This document shows positions 25,941 to 35,202 of a stretch of DNA of 61,862 nt, one piece after another. Every line of letters begins with the position of its first letter. Position 1 is the stretch's first letter. The translations under genes and the position numbers were made by a program. The stretch is from positions 1-61,862 of the forward strand of contig CAKRXU010000014.1 in NCBI GenBank assembly GCA_934424575.1, read 5' to 3'. Source of the DNA: an uncultured Blautia sp. Lineage in GTDB: Bacteria > Bacillota > Clostridia > Lachnospirales > Lachnospiraceae. A model generated the notes under the pieces. The model did not search any database, was not told the origin of the DNA, and was given only the letters and a program-made list of their open reading frames with translations.

Positions 25941-27083
25941 TTAGTTGCTGTGACGGGAAATAACATCGTCGATGGAAAGTGATGTTGCTGCTTTGTTCAG
26001 ATCATCAAAGCTGTATCCAGCCATCTCAACGATTTCTTCGTCTGTGTACGGATCATCGTCAACGAAGTATTTCTGATAGTTTTCATAGTCGTCTGGAGAA
26101 GATACATACAGGTATGGGAATTCGATCTCATATCCGAAGGAACCTTCGTCTTTTGTATAGTTGCCTTTTACTGCGTTGTAAGTCATAAGGAATGCGAATA
26201 ACGGGTCACAGAAATGTCCGCCTGATTCTGCAAACATTCCGCCAGATTCGAGCTGTTCTTTCAGGTCATCAAGGAAGTCTGTGGAAACAACATCGATCTT
26301 GCCTGTAAGTCCTTCGTTTGCCAGAGCACCGATGGAACCAACCAGTGGGTCACCGCCGCCGCCTGCAACGATCAGGGCATCCATATCAGGATTGGAGTTG
26401 TACAGAGAAAGAGCTGCTGCTGCACCTTCTTCAGAAGAAGTATTTGCATATACAGGCTCTGTCATAGTTGCCTGATCATCCGGATTTGCTTCGTTCCATT
26501 CATCAACTGCTTTCTTGTATCCTGTCCATCTCTGCTGGAATGTAGCATCACCAACGGTCCATGCTTCCAGTCCGATGTTTCTGTCGCCGTTTTCAAGAAG
26601 CAGGTTTACAAGTGTATATCCGTTTGTAACCTCATCTTCGTGTACTGCACCGAGATAGTATGGGGAATTGCATGCTGTCTGGTATACTTCCGGGCTGTTT
26701 TCTTCGGAAATGATACGGAAGAACTGTGTCAGATAAACCTGGTTTGCTTCGCATGTCTGGATTGCAGAAGTCATTTCTGAATCAGCGGAGTTACAGATCA
26801 CGATACCGTCGCATCCTGCTGCACAGAGCTGTTCAACAGAAGCTGTAACCTGCTCTGATACATGTCCCTGGTCTACATACATTACATTTACATCCAGTGC
26901 TGCAGCTGCTTTGTCGATGATCTTTTTGCACTGGCTTCCAAGTACGTCTGTGGAACTCCAGATAGAAACACCGATCGTAATGTCATCTCCTGCTGCGTAA
27001 GTTGTCACTGCACTTGCTGGTACAGAAGCGACCATTGCTGCTGTTGCTGCGATAGCAACCAACTTTTTCATTCTTTTTTTCAT
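25941..27083 (-). CDS. ABC transporter substrate-binding protein (sugar type, unknown ligand)
   Basis: 380 residues with signal peptide (KKRMKK, hydrophobic core, cut near TYA-AGDD), again without a lipobox cysteine. Type-1 periplasmic-binding fold: ITIGVSIWSSTDVLG, CDGIVICNSADSEM, MDALIVAGGGGDPLV, DVVSTDFLDDL. Ligand residues are not diagnostic, so the substrate is open. Ribosome site AAGGAGGG. The leader carries a 16-bp inverted repeat. It is followed by two permease genes and an ATPase gene. Confidence 0.88.
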   Translation of the reverse strand: MKKRMKKLVAIAATAAMVASVPASAVTTYAAGDDITIGVSIWSSTDVLGSQCKKIIDKAAAALDVNVMYVDQGHVSEQVTASVEQLCAAGCDGIVICNSADSEMTSAIQTCEANQVYLTQFFRIISEENSPEVYQTACNSPYYLGAVHEDEVTNGYTLVNLLLENGDRNIGLEAWTVGDATFQQRWTGYKKAVDEWNEANPDDQATMTEPVYANTSSEEGAAAALSLYNSNPDMDALIVAGGGGDPLVGSIGALANEGLTGKIDVVSTDFLDDLKEQLESGGMFAESGGHFCDPLFAFLMTYNAVKGNYTKDEGSFGYEIEFPYLYVSSPDDYENYQKYFVDDDPYTDEEIVEMAGYSFDDLNKAATSLSIDDVISRHSN

Positions 27084-27111
27084 CTTGTAAAAACCCTCCT
27101 TAAAATTTTTG

Positions 27112-27182
27112 AGCCAGAGTATGTTTTTCGTTCCGTTTCCGTATCTGGCTTCGTTGTGATTTTATTAAAACATACTCTGGCT
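27112..27182 (-). promoter_or_regulatory. Inverted repeat with extra half-site upstream of binding-protein gene
   Basis: Perfect 16-bp arms AGCCAGAGTATGTTTT (27112-27127) and AAAACATACTCTGGCT (27167-27182), with a third partial copy ATCTGGCT (27143-27150) between them. On the minus strand two AGCCAGA elements stand 32 bases apart, about three helical turns, as expected for an AraC-type regulator. It could also fold as a leader hairpin. Confidence 0.6.
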
Positions 27183-27229
27183 TTGTTCAGTTAGGACATA
27201 TTTGGATTTTTTTGTTGCACATTTTTGAC

Positions 27230-28843
27230 TCATTTGTACATATTATTGCGATACTCTCTCGGACTTACTCCTACTTTTTTGCGGAAAACACGGCTGAAAT
27301 AGTTGTAATCATCATATCCGACCAGGAAAGAGATCGTCTCCAGTTTCTTCTCTTCATCCTTCATAAGACGGATCGCCTGTTCCATCCGGACTCTGGTAAG
27401 ACAGGCAATGATGGTCTCTCCATAAGTCTGGCTGAACATCCTGGAAAGATAGCTCGCATCCATATGATACGCTGCGGCAAGTGCTGTCAATGTGATATTC
27501 TCATGGTAAGAAGTCAGTATATACTGACGGATCTGCTCTACCTGACTTCCCGCAGAATCCGCGCTGTTTTTGTCCGGATTGTTTTCCCACAGGCTGTCCA
27601 GCAGGATTCTGATCGATGCCATAACGGAAGGTACATCCAGACATTTCATATAATAATCAATGTCATCCATCGCTTCTTCTGCCTGCGCGGTGAGCTCCGG
27701 ATGCTGTTCCTGTACGTAACGGTAAAGGATCCCCGTGATCCTCCTTACATACTGTTTGACATCAAGGAAGGACCATTCTCCATTGTCACAGTGCTTAAAA
27801 TCACAGGTCCGAAAGATCAGTTTTGCCGTCTCACTCTTCTGTCCTGTATTCAAAAGATGGTATACTTCTTCTTCAATTCGATGAGACACCGTTTTTCCTA
27901 CGGACTGACTGCCTTCCTCCTGCGAACATGCCAGAATACAATGACTGTGTGTAAAAGGCCGTGTCACCAGAACGGCAACCATATCTCTGTACATACTTCC
28001 AATGTCGTCCAATGATCCTGTCTGTTCATGAAGGATCACTGAAACAGGGCCATACTCATCCAGCGGAAATTCTTCAAGGATATTTTCTGCCAGAATCCTG
28101 AGTGAGTTGATTCTATAGGAAGTAAAAATAAGAAATTCACTCATTTTATTGCAGTTGTTAAAAATAATGGCCTCGGCATTGCAGCCTGTCAGATTTCTGA
28201 GCCTTGTCTTGATGCTTAATGACATCTGCAGATTATCGTATTCAAACTTCTCCGCGATCCCTGCAATATTATAAAATTTCACCATCAGGGCTGCCACGCC
28301 GGAAAATTCTTTTGTCGAAGAAACATGAGGCTGTGCCGTAAATTGTCCATACAGCTTTCCTGACAGCAGTGCAGAATATTCACTGTCCTCCAGAAAAGAT
28401 GAGATTTTGTGTTCCTGGATCTGGTTTGTTTCTTTGTGTTTTCGCGCCATCTCTCTTTCTTCCAGGATTCCAAGAGCTTTGGTGAGGATCTTCACAAGTT
28501 CCTCTTTTCCTACCGGTTTGAGGATATAGTCCAGTCCTCCTGAGACAAAAACACCTTTTACCTTGTCAAAATCATCGTACCCGCTCACTGCGATCGTAAT
28601 GATCTCCGGATGTTCTGTCTGAAGCTTCTGCAGAAGTTCCAGACCACTTAAGAACGGCATATTGATGTCCGTCAGGATAATATCGGGTTTTTCTTCTTCA
28701 ATACGTTCCAGCACTTCTTCGCCGTCACAGGCAGGATCCAGAAATTCAATCGAATAATCCTCCCATGAGATCAGACTTCGGAGATTTTCCCTGCTCCAGT
28801 ACTCATCATCCGCCGCCAGTACTTTATATTTCATCTTTTTCAC
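27230..28843 (-). CDS. YesN-type response regulator with AraC output domain
   Basis: 537 residues from a GTG at 28843, chosen because AGGAGG lies eight bases upstream; a GTG nine bases further up directly abuts that site. Receiver domain with D59 in LTDINMP and LKPVGKEEL; a middle region of about 290 residues; C-terminal AraC HTH pair (LAAAYHMDASYLSRMFSQTYG; FLVGYDDYNYFSRVFRKKVGVSPREYR). It overlaps the kinase gene end by 20 bases and probably activates the binding-protein operon downstream. Confidence 0.92.
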   Translation of the reverse strand: MKKMKYKVLAADDEYWSRENLRSLISWEDYSIEFLDPACDGEEVLERIEEEKPDIILTDINMPFLSGLELLQKLQTEHPEIITIAVSGYDDFDKVKGVFVSGGLDYILKPVGKEELVKILTKALGILEEREMARKHKETNQIQEHKISSFLEDSEYSALLSGKLYGQFTAQPHVSSTKEFSGVAALMVKFYNIAGIAEKFEYDNLQMSLSIKTRLRNLTGCNAEAIIFNNCNKMSEFLIFTSYRINSLRILAENILEEFPLDEYGPVSVILHEQTGSLDDIGSMYRDMVAVLVTRPFTHSHCILACSQEEGSQSVGKTVSHRIEEEVYHLLNTGQKSETAKLIFRTCDFKHCDNGEWSFLDVKQYVRRITGILYRYVQEQHPELTAQAEEAMDDIDYYMKCLDVPSVMASIRILLDSLWENNPDKNSADSAGSQVEQIRQYILTSYHENITLTALAAAYHMDASYLSRMFSQTYGETIIACLTRVRMEQAIRLMKDEEKKLETISFLVGYDDYNYFSRVFRKKVGVSPREYRNNMYK

Positions 28844-30662
28844 AACGGGCACCTCCTGTTATATTTTCCCCATTCTCTTCTTCACTGGAAACGATCGGAA
28901 CTGTGATCGTGACCGTTGTACCCTCTCCGGCCTGACTTTCGATCCACAGCCCGTATTCCGGTCCAAACAACTGTTTCAATCGTGCATTTACATTCAGGAT
29001 CCCGATGGAAACGCCTGTCTCCACACGTTTCCGGTCATTTTTCTCAAGAAGTATATTCATGGCCTCCGCATCCATTCCTGTACCATTATCTGAGATTGTG
29101 ACCACAAGATTTTCTCCGATATGCTCGGAGCGGATCAGAAGCTTCTTGTCTTTTCGCCTGGTATTTCTGAGTCCGTGTGTAAGCGCATTCTCTACCACCG
29201 GCTGAAGGCAGATCCTTGGAAGTCTGTCCTTCAGTGTTACATTGTCGATCTGATATTCATATGCCACCGAAGATCCGTTCCGCACGTCCATGACATAAAG
29301 ATAATTGCGGACATGGTCCATCTCATTCTGAATGGTAGAAAGTTCATCCGTCATGTTCAGGCTGTAGCGGAAGATCGCCGACAGGGAATGACAGATTCCG
29401 CTTACAAGAGGACAGTTCTGCGCATTCGCAATCCCACTCATGGTATTTAATGTGTTATACAGAAAGTGTGGGTTGATCTGTGCCTGGAACATTTTGAACT
29501 CTGTTCGCTCCACCAGCATCTTATTCTGAAGTTCTTCTTCTGCCATCGCCTGGATACGGTCCAGCATTTCGTTAAATTCTGTTCCAAGTACTGTCAGTTC
29601 TTCTGACCATCCGACCGGACTTACACGCAGAGACGACTCTCCATTTTTGATACGGACAATGGTGTTTCTCATTTCTTCTACCGGTTTGGTCATCCATCTG
29701 GACAGCATAAATACAAGCAGAACGATCGCACCGATCATGCCTGCCATAATGATCAGAAGTGTCCTTATCAGCGACTTCTGTGTTGCTGTCAGAAGAGACT
29801 GCGATACCAGGACAAATGCTTCCAGATTATAGTCTTCCTGTGAAACCTGTATCAGGTAATTTCCGTCATATTCCTGCTCTAGCTGATCTGAGTTGTAATA
29901 ATTTTCGACCACCTTTGCAAGCTGTTTCTGGATTCTTTTCTGTGACACAGAAGCCTGTCCTGTTTTTGCTATCACCTGGTCACCTACAGGCTGAAGCCAC
30001 AGGCAGACCTGTTCTACATCGACATACTTGGACATGATCGATGTGAATGCAGAACTGTTGATGTCACATACCAGATATCCGATATTTTCTCTTTCCTCAT
30101 CATAATTGTGGAGTTTCAGCACCAGACGGACCACATTTCGTTTTGCAACGGGATTATAATATCCGGAAATCATAAAGTCGGTCCGTTTATCATGCACATA
30201 ATCATAGAGTCTTTCTGTGTTGGAATCATATTCCGTCTGATACAGATCTCTTGGAAAAGAAGACGCATTATATCGGTAGGCGCTTACAACTTTGTCCTGT
30301 GTATCGTACATATACAGGGCAAGAAGCTGATCTTCTTTCGTAAAACGCTTTCTGGCAAAATACCAGCTTCTCCAGTAATAGTCCTTGAGACTGGTTCCTT
30401 CTTCTGCCGCTGACCGAAGGTCCCTGATCAGATCCTGCTCACTGTAGATTGTCAGCATCTCGGTACGTACATTATGGATAAAAGAAGCAATGTCTGTCTG
30501 CATCTTGTTGAGTGAAATCTCATGATCCGAAATACTCTCCGCCCGGATCTGCCGCCTGAGTGTCTGGTGAAATAAAAAAGTCTGCAAAAGAAGCGCAAAT
30601 ACCACACTCGTAATACAGAATACAAGCAGTGCATTACGCATGGTAAATTTTTTATGATCCAT
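28824..30662 (-). CDS. YesM-type sensor histidine kinase
   Basis: 612 residues from ATG 30662, preceded by AAAAGGAAACAGAT; longer in-frame starts have no ribosome site. Membrane segment near 10-32, a large extracellular sensor of about 270 residues (dCache-like in size), a second segment near 305-325, HAMP, His_kinase motif INPHFLYNTLNT and HATPase (VVENALTHG; SDNGTGMD). It is the first gene of the second sugar system; ligand unknown. Confidence 0.92.
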   Translation of the reverse strand: MDHKKFTMRNALLVFCITSVVFALLLQTFLFHQTLRRQIRAESISDHEISLNKMQTDIASFIHNVRTEMLTIYSEQDLIRDLRSAAEEGTSLKDYYWRSWYFARKRFTKEDQLLALYMYDTQDKVVSAYRYNASSFPRDLYQTEYDSNTERLYDYVHDKRTDFMISGYYNPVAKRNVVRLVLKLHNYDEERENIGYLVCDINSSAFTSIMSKYVDVEQVCLWLQPVGDQVIAKTGQASVSQKRIQKQLAKVVENYYNSDQLEQEYDGNYLIQVSQEDYNLEAFVLVSQSLLTATQKSLIRTLLIIMAGMIGAIVLLVFMLSRWMTKPVEEMRNTIVRIKNGESSLRVSPVGWSEELTVLGTEFNEMLDRIQAMAEEELQNKMLVERTEFKMFQAQINPHFLYNTLNTMSGIANAQNCPLVSGICHSLSAIFRYSLNMTDELSTIQNEMDHVRNYLYVMDVRNGSSVAYEYQIDNVTLKDRLPRICLQPVVENALTHGLRNTRRKDKKLLIRSEHIGENLVVTISDNGTGMDAEAMNILLEKNDRKRVETGVSIGILNVNARLKQLFGPEYGLWIESQAGEGTTVTITVPIVSSEEENGENITGGARCEKDEI

Positions 30663-30723
30663 ATCTGTTTCCTTTTCATACAAATTAGCTGTGATTTTTT
30701 CTGAAATTCTTCCATTATTAATA

Positions 30724-30752
30724 ATTATAAGCATGGCGTTTTTTGAGGTAAA
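30724..30752 (-). promoter_or_regulatory. Promoter of the second YesM/YesN pair
   Basis: TTTACC (reverse of 30747-30752), 17-base spacer, perfect TATAAT (reverse of 30724-30729), about 60 bases before the kinase ATG. Confidence 0.65.
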
Positions 30753-30802
30753 TACAGATTCTTACGAATAAAGTTGGTTTTTTTATTTCTGTCGGAAACA
30801 AA

Positions 30803-30860
30803 ATCGGACTTCCAGCCAGTATCTTTTATCTGATACTGACTGAAAGTCCGATCCTTTTTT
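30803..30860. terminator. Terminator after carboxypeptidase gene
   Basis: About 20-bp imperfect stem (30803-30822 with 30832-30852) enclosing TTTTATCT. TTTTTT follows on the plus strand and TTTTG on the minus strand. It ends the minus-strand carboxypeptidase gene. Confidence 0.85.
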
Positions 30861-30865
30861 ATTTT

Positions 30866-32116
30866 TTAATGTTTATATGCGTAGTTCAAAAGTATTCTGG
30901 AGTCTCTCCAGCGTGCATCTGAGTTCGGCCCACCCAGGACAACTGAAATATATGTATTCCCTTTCTGAGAACGGCACAGACCCACGAAACAATGTCCTGC
31001 TTTATTGGTATATCCGGTTTTCATTCCGATCACACCTGGCATATTTCCTAAAAGTGCATTTGTAGTGCTTACGTAAAACCAGCGGCTTGTATTAATGCTT
31101 TTGAAAGAATAACTTCTGGTATTGATGATTTTTCTGAAAGCCGGTTTCTTGATTGCATATCTGGCAATCTTGGCAAGGTCAGAAGCCGTTGTATAATGTG
31201 TGTAACCTGCATCAAGACCATTTGGCGTTGCAAAATGAGTATTGGTACATCCAAGCTGTGCCGCTTTCTTATTCATAAGACTGACAAATTTACTCTGTGA
31301 ACCACTGATATGCTCCGCAATTGCTGCCGCGGTATCGTTATGGGAAGGGATCATCAGAGAATAAAGAAGATCCCTCATATAAAATGTTTCACCTGTTCTT
31401 GCATACAGCTTAGTTGGTTCCAGTGCTGTTGCTCTCGAAGAAAACTTCACAACTTCATTCATTTTGCTGTTTTCAAGAGCGAGAATACAAGTCATGATCT
31501 TGGTGGTACTGGCGTTTGCATGCCGGAGATTTTCGTTCTTTGCGTATAAAACCTTTCCTGTATCGGCATTGATAAGAAGCGCACAGTCTGAAGTAAGATT
31601 ATAATACAGACCGGAATGATTCAGAGAACCATCATTATCAAAATAATAAACTGTCTTGTTGATCGTTCTTTTTCCGGTGTATGCCCTGCCGGTGGAATCG
31701 AAATAATATCTTTTGCCCGAAGGAAGTGTATACCAGCCACCACTGACTACAATTCCTCTTTCATTCGCATAATAATAGCCATTTTTGTATCGAAACAGAC
31801 GATCTCTATATATATATCCTTCCGTCCTGGTTCCAAAATAATATTTTTTGTTGTTGATTATATGCATTCCATACCAGGCTTTTCCTGATTCGTCAAAGTA
31901 ATAATTCTTGCATTTGAAACGCAGGTATTTATTTCTGGCATAATTTCCCTTAGAAGTACGGTAATACAAGTAATTGTTTTTATTGATGATCTGACCAGAT
32001 GAGACAATCTGTAGGCGTGGAAACGAAGATGCAGCTGATACTGCTGTACTTCCGCCAAACAAAGATATAAACAAAACAGCCAAGATCAGCAAAAATAGAT
32101 TTTGTTTCTTTTTCAT
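30866..32116 (-). CDS. D-alanyl-D-alanine carboxypeptidase with wall-binding repeats
   Basis: 416 residues from ATG 32116 (ribosome site GGAGGAACACAA); an 18-residue longer start lacks one. Signal peptide 1-30. Residues about 40-165 hold aromatic repeats (KNYYFDESGKAWYG, NNKKYYFG, GKRYYFDSTGRAYTG, KTVYYFDNDGS) of the choline/glucan-binding type. Residues about 175-410 are a peptidase S11 domain with STTK (SxxK), SHND (SxN) and KTGYT (KTG). It should trim D-Ala from peptidoglycan stem peptides outside the cell. It is monocistronic. Confidence 0.92.
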   Translation of the reverse strand: MKKKQNLFLLILAVLFISLFGGSTAVSAASSFPRLQIVSSGQIINKNNYLYYRTSKGNYARNKYLRFKCKNYYFDESGKAWYGMHIINNKKYYFGTRTEGYIYRDRLFRYKNGYYYANERGIVVSGGWYTLPSGKRYYFDSTGRAYTGKRTINKTVYYFDNDGSLNHSGLYYNLTSDCALLINADTGKVLYAKNENLRHANASTTKIMTCILALENSKMNEVVKFSSRATALEPTKLYARTGETFYMRDLLYSLMIPSHNDTAAAIAEHISGSQSKFVSLMNKKAAQLGCTNTHFATPNGLDAGYTHYTTASDLAKIARYAIKKPAFRKIINTRSYSFKSINTSRWFYVSTTNALLGNMPGVIGMKTGYTNKAGHCFVGLCRSQKGNTYISVVLGGPNSDARWRDSRILLNYAYKH

Positions 32117-32142
32117 TTGTGTTCCTCCTGGATAAAATAAAT

Positions 32143-32195
32143 CTGCCAAAATTCTAGCATGGAAATCCATTTTTTTCCAGCTTGAATTTTGGCAG
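32143..32195 (-). terminator. Terminator between AAA-ATPase-like and carboxypeptidase genes
   Basis: Perfect 12-bp arms CTGCCAAAATTC (32143-32154) and GAATTTTGGCAG (32184-32195) with a smaller inner stem (TGGAAA/TTTCCA). T-rich sequence follows on both strands. It lies just after the stop of the minus-strand gene at 32220. Confidence 0.7.
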
Positions 32196-32219
32196 ATGTT
32201 GTTTTATTTTTGAAAAACA

Positions 32220-33926
32220 TTATAAACTTAAAATCTTACAGCGTTTCTTATAGCAGGCAATTCCATATCGCAAAATCTGCTCTATTCCCTCATCATATAA
32301 TGCTTCTTCATACTGTTTTGATTCGATCTGCTTTAACGCTTTTTCTGCTGCCTTTTGCAGATTTCCATCCTCCGCATATTTCATCTCGATTACAATGCCC
32401 ATTGCAGTATCGTCTGTCTCAATGAGAATGTCGCTATAGCCTTCTCCTGATTCCCTGTTGGAACGTACTATCCAGTTTTCTTTGATTCCCAGGATTCCAA
32501 GGAGAACTCCATGATAAAAATTTTCTTTCATTTCTTTTCGCACAGATGTATCACGGATACTGATCGTCTTTCGAAGATACTCCCCGAAACATTTTTCTGC
32601 TGATTCTGTATTTCCATTCTCGAGCGCCTCACAGAATCGATTCAGTAACTCTCCGTCTTTCTTCACATTTTCTCTGAAAAGCTGCATGATCTGCGTTGTA
32701 AAAATATTCCGTATCTCCCTGTTCGGTATTGCAAGCCGGAATATATTTCCCTCCGATCTTCCTCTCTGGGTTAGATATCCCGTAGTAAACAGAACACTCC
32801 AAATATTATCAACCGTCTGGTACATGTCCTCATAAGTCAATTCCTGATGCAATTCCTTTATAATACACTCACCAGCGACCAGCCCCTCAATTTCCCTTCT
32901 GATTGTTCCACTGTTATCCGATTCTCTGATAAATCTTCGAACGGCTTCGTTGCTACTGGTATTAATCCAGTAATTCTGAGGCTCCGCATTTGGATCTGCC
33001 AGAAGTGTTACGCAATAATTCATAACATCCCACGGACAGTAAACTTCCACATTTCCAAACTGGTATCCATCATACCATTCCTTTATCTGCTGATATTTAT
33101 CTGACAGGTGATAATATTCCAGAAGTTTTCTCACTTCCCGGTCTGTAAATCCAAAGTATTCATCAAACCGTACATCGGCAACGGACAAAACTTCAAAATT
33201 ATTCAGTCCTGTAAAAATACTTTCTTTTGATATCCTCATACAACCGGTCAGTACCGCCAGTTTCAGACTTTCATTTGTTTTAAGCACCTGTTCAAACAGC
33301 TTGCGGATCAACATTGCCATTTCTTTGTAATATCCATGCTCCGATGCCTTTGACAATGGAACATCATATTCATCGATCAGAAGAACCGTCTGTTTTCCAT
33401 GATGTTTTTCAAGTAACAGAGATAACGTTTTCAGGCTTCCAGTCAGAGTAACTTCATCCATCTCAAAAGGAATCCTGTCTCCACCTTTTATAAGAAGTCC
33501 GTATTGTTCTTTTTCACGATCTGTAAGTTTAGTGCTGTCCATCAGATACTGAAATTTCATGGCTTCATTTCCAATCGTCGCACACAGCATCTCATAAGCA
33601 TTTCTGTAGGCAAATCCATCCACGCTTTTGAGTGAAATCGAAATAACAGGGAATTTCCCCATGTATTCTTCACAGACCTGTTTATCACGGGATATCTGCA
33701 GTTCATTGAATATTCTTTTATCGCCCTGCAGTGAAAAAAAGTTTTTCAGCATACTCATATTCAGAGATTTTCCAAATCGTCTTGGTCGTGTAAACAGTGT
33801 TACTTTCCCTCCTGAACGGAGCAATTCACTTATCATCCCTGTTTTATCCACATAGTAATATTGATTTTTGATCATTTCATCAAAAAATTCTATCCCAATG
33901 GGAAGCCTCTTTACTGCAAAATCCAT
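32220..33926 (-). CDS. AAA-ATPase-like / PD-(D/E)XK nuclease-like protein
   Basis: 568 residues from ATG 33926 (GGGAG ribosome site). N-terminal AAA-ATPase-like domain (Pfam PF09820 type): YYVDKTGMI, modified Walker A TRPRRFGKSL near residue 50, and Walker B-like LLIDEYDVPL. The C-terminus has a PD-(D/E)XK-like core (YSDILIETDD... IVIEMKYA; D and ExK). The family is frequent and multicopy in gut Firmicutes and Bacteroidetes; function is unproven, with defence or mobile-element roles suggested. A second, divergent member is at 51280. Confidence 0.88.
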   Translation of the reverse strand: MDFAVKRLPIGIEFFDEMIKNQYYYVDKTGMISELLRSGGKVTLFTRPRRFGKSLNMSMLKNFFSLQGDKRIFNELQISRDKQVCEEYMGKFPVISISLKSVDGFAYRNAYEMLCATIGNEAMKFQYLMDSTKLTDREKEQYGLLIKGGDRIPFEMDEVTLTGSLKTLSLLLEKHHGKQTVLLIDEYDVPLSKASEHGYYKEMAMLIRKLFEQVLKTNESLKLAVLTGCMRISKESIFTGLNNFEVLSVADVRFDEYFGFTDREVRKLLEYYHLSDKYQQIKEWYDGYQFGNVEVYCPWDVMNYCVTLLADPNAEPQNYWINTSSNEAVRRFIRESDNSGTIRREIEGLVAGECIIKELHQELTYEDMYQTVDNIWSVLFTTGYLTQRGRSEGNIFRLAIPNREIRNIFTTQIMQLFRENVKKDGELLNRFCEALENGNTESAEKCFGEYLRKTISIRDTSVRKEMKENFYHGVLLGILGIKENWIVRSNRESGEGYSDILIETDDTAMGIVIEMKYAEDGNLQKAAEKALKQIESKQYEEALYDEGIEQILRYGIACYKKRCKILSL

Positions 33927-34060
33927 TTTTCTCACTCCCTGCTTTATGTCTTACACCATTCGCATCAAAGTAGTACATTTATATGTATTATAACAAGAAG
34001 GATTTCTGAAAACCAGTCCCAGTCTTAATATATGTTCAAAGCCGTATCAAAAAATAAAAC

Positions 34061-34104
34061 AAGCGTACAGCCCCTGTATTATGAACATCCGGAACTGTAC
34101 GCTT
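34061..34104 (-). terminator. Terminator after esterase gene
   Basis: Ten-base arms AAGCGTACAG (34061-34070) and CTGTACGCTT (34095-34104), extended by an imperfect inner stem. The minus strand continues TGTTTTATTTTTT. Confidence 0.85.
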
Positions 34105-34153
34105 TTCGTTTTAATCTAATTCGATTCAGATAGGAGTGTTGCCTATTATTTCT

Positions 34154-35071
34154 TTACAATCCACTTTCCACTCCTGTTGGATCCTTGTCTTTCAATATCT
34201 GTTTGAAGAACCTGCACTCTTCATCATTGCATTTATGTGCATCCTCGGATCTTATATTCAGGTGAAAAACATGTCCCAGTTTTTCGATTTTTCCACTGTG
34301 GTAATCGTGAAATTCACATGGGATATGCATGCTTTTTAGCTTCTCATACATCAGAGGTGCCTGGTTTCTGAGAAAGTCTTCTTCTGCTGTCATGATGAAA
34401 GCCGGTGGAAATTTTTCTGTCACGTAATCATCTGCACAGAGCAACTGAAGTTCCTGTTTCGTTCCTTTTCCCGGAAGATATTCTTCCATCAGTTTTCCTG
34501 TAAGCTCGTCCAGATTTTCCTCTCCCATATGATACTGTCCGCAGTTCAGTGCCACTGCACAGATCTGTAAATTTTCTGGTGTATGGAATTTATAACTTTC
34601 GGCATAGTCTGGATTGGTGCAGATATCCAGATAAAGCGACAGGATATGTGCTCCTGCTGAATCACCCACTGCGAAGATTTTTTCTGTATCTAATCCATAA
34701 GTTTCTGCGTTTTCCAGAACCCAGGTAAATACGAAATTTGTATCTTCCAGTGATGCCGGAAACTTATATTCCGGTGCCAGTCGATAAGAAAAATTCACCA
34801 CTGCAAAGCCTCGCTCTGCAAGATCCATACAGTAAAACTGATACCTTTCTTTATCACCGTATACCCATCCGCCGCCATGAACACTGACGATCACTGGAAG
34901 TTTTCCCGCTGCCTCTTTTGAGCGATATACATCCAGTTTCTGCCATTTGGATTCTGTTCCATATACAATATCATCATATCTTACAATGTTCTCCGGGGTC
35001 TTAAGCCCCGCATCTCTTTTATTATCTCCTTCTGCAAATTCTGCACGTATGATGTCGCTGATCCTTACCAT
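34154..35071 (-). CDS. Alpha/beta hydrolase, HSL-type esterase
   Basis: 305 residues, hormone-sensitive-lipase (family IV) esterase. Oxyanion motif HGGGW near residue 66, nucleophile serine in GDSAG near 145, acidic residue in TAEEDFLRN near 228 and catalytic His in LGHVFH near 265. It probably hydrolyses small acyl or acetyl esters, perhaps from plant polysaccharide, in the cytoplasm (no signal peptide). It has its own terminator and a GGAAAGGAA ribosome site, so it is likely monocistronic. Confidence 0.88.
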   Translation of the reverse strand: MVRISDIIRAEFAEGDNKRDAGLKTPENIVRYDDIVYGTESKWQKLDVYRSKEAAGKLPVIVSVHGGGWVYGDKERYQFYCMDLAERGFAVVNFSYRLAPEYKFPASLEDTNFVFTWVLENAETYGLDTEKIFAVGDSAGAHILSLYLDICTNPDYAESYKFHTPENLQICAVALNCGQYHMGEENLDELTGKLMEEYLPGKGTKQELQLLCADDYVTEKFPPAFIMTAEEDFLRNQAPLMYEKLKSMHIPCEFHDYHSGKIEKLGHVFHLNIRSEDAHKCNDEECRFFKQILKDKDPTGVESGL

Positions 35072-35094
35072 TCTTATGTTCCTTTCCTATATTA

Positions 35095-35147
35095 AAAAAC
35101 TGACCTGTATTTTCTACTTCTATTGTAGCGAATACAGGTCGGTTTTT
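35095..35147 (-). terminator. Terminator after YczE-like gene
   Basis: Imperfect 16-bp stem built around ACCTGTATT (35103-35111) and AATACAGGT (35131-35139); T tracts follow on both strands. Confidence 0.85.
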
Positions 35148-35202
35148 ATATCTTTATTTTGTGGTTTTTATTCTTTTATTGCGTTGTCTGTCCCGAAATT
35201 CA

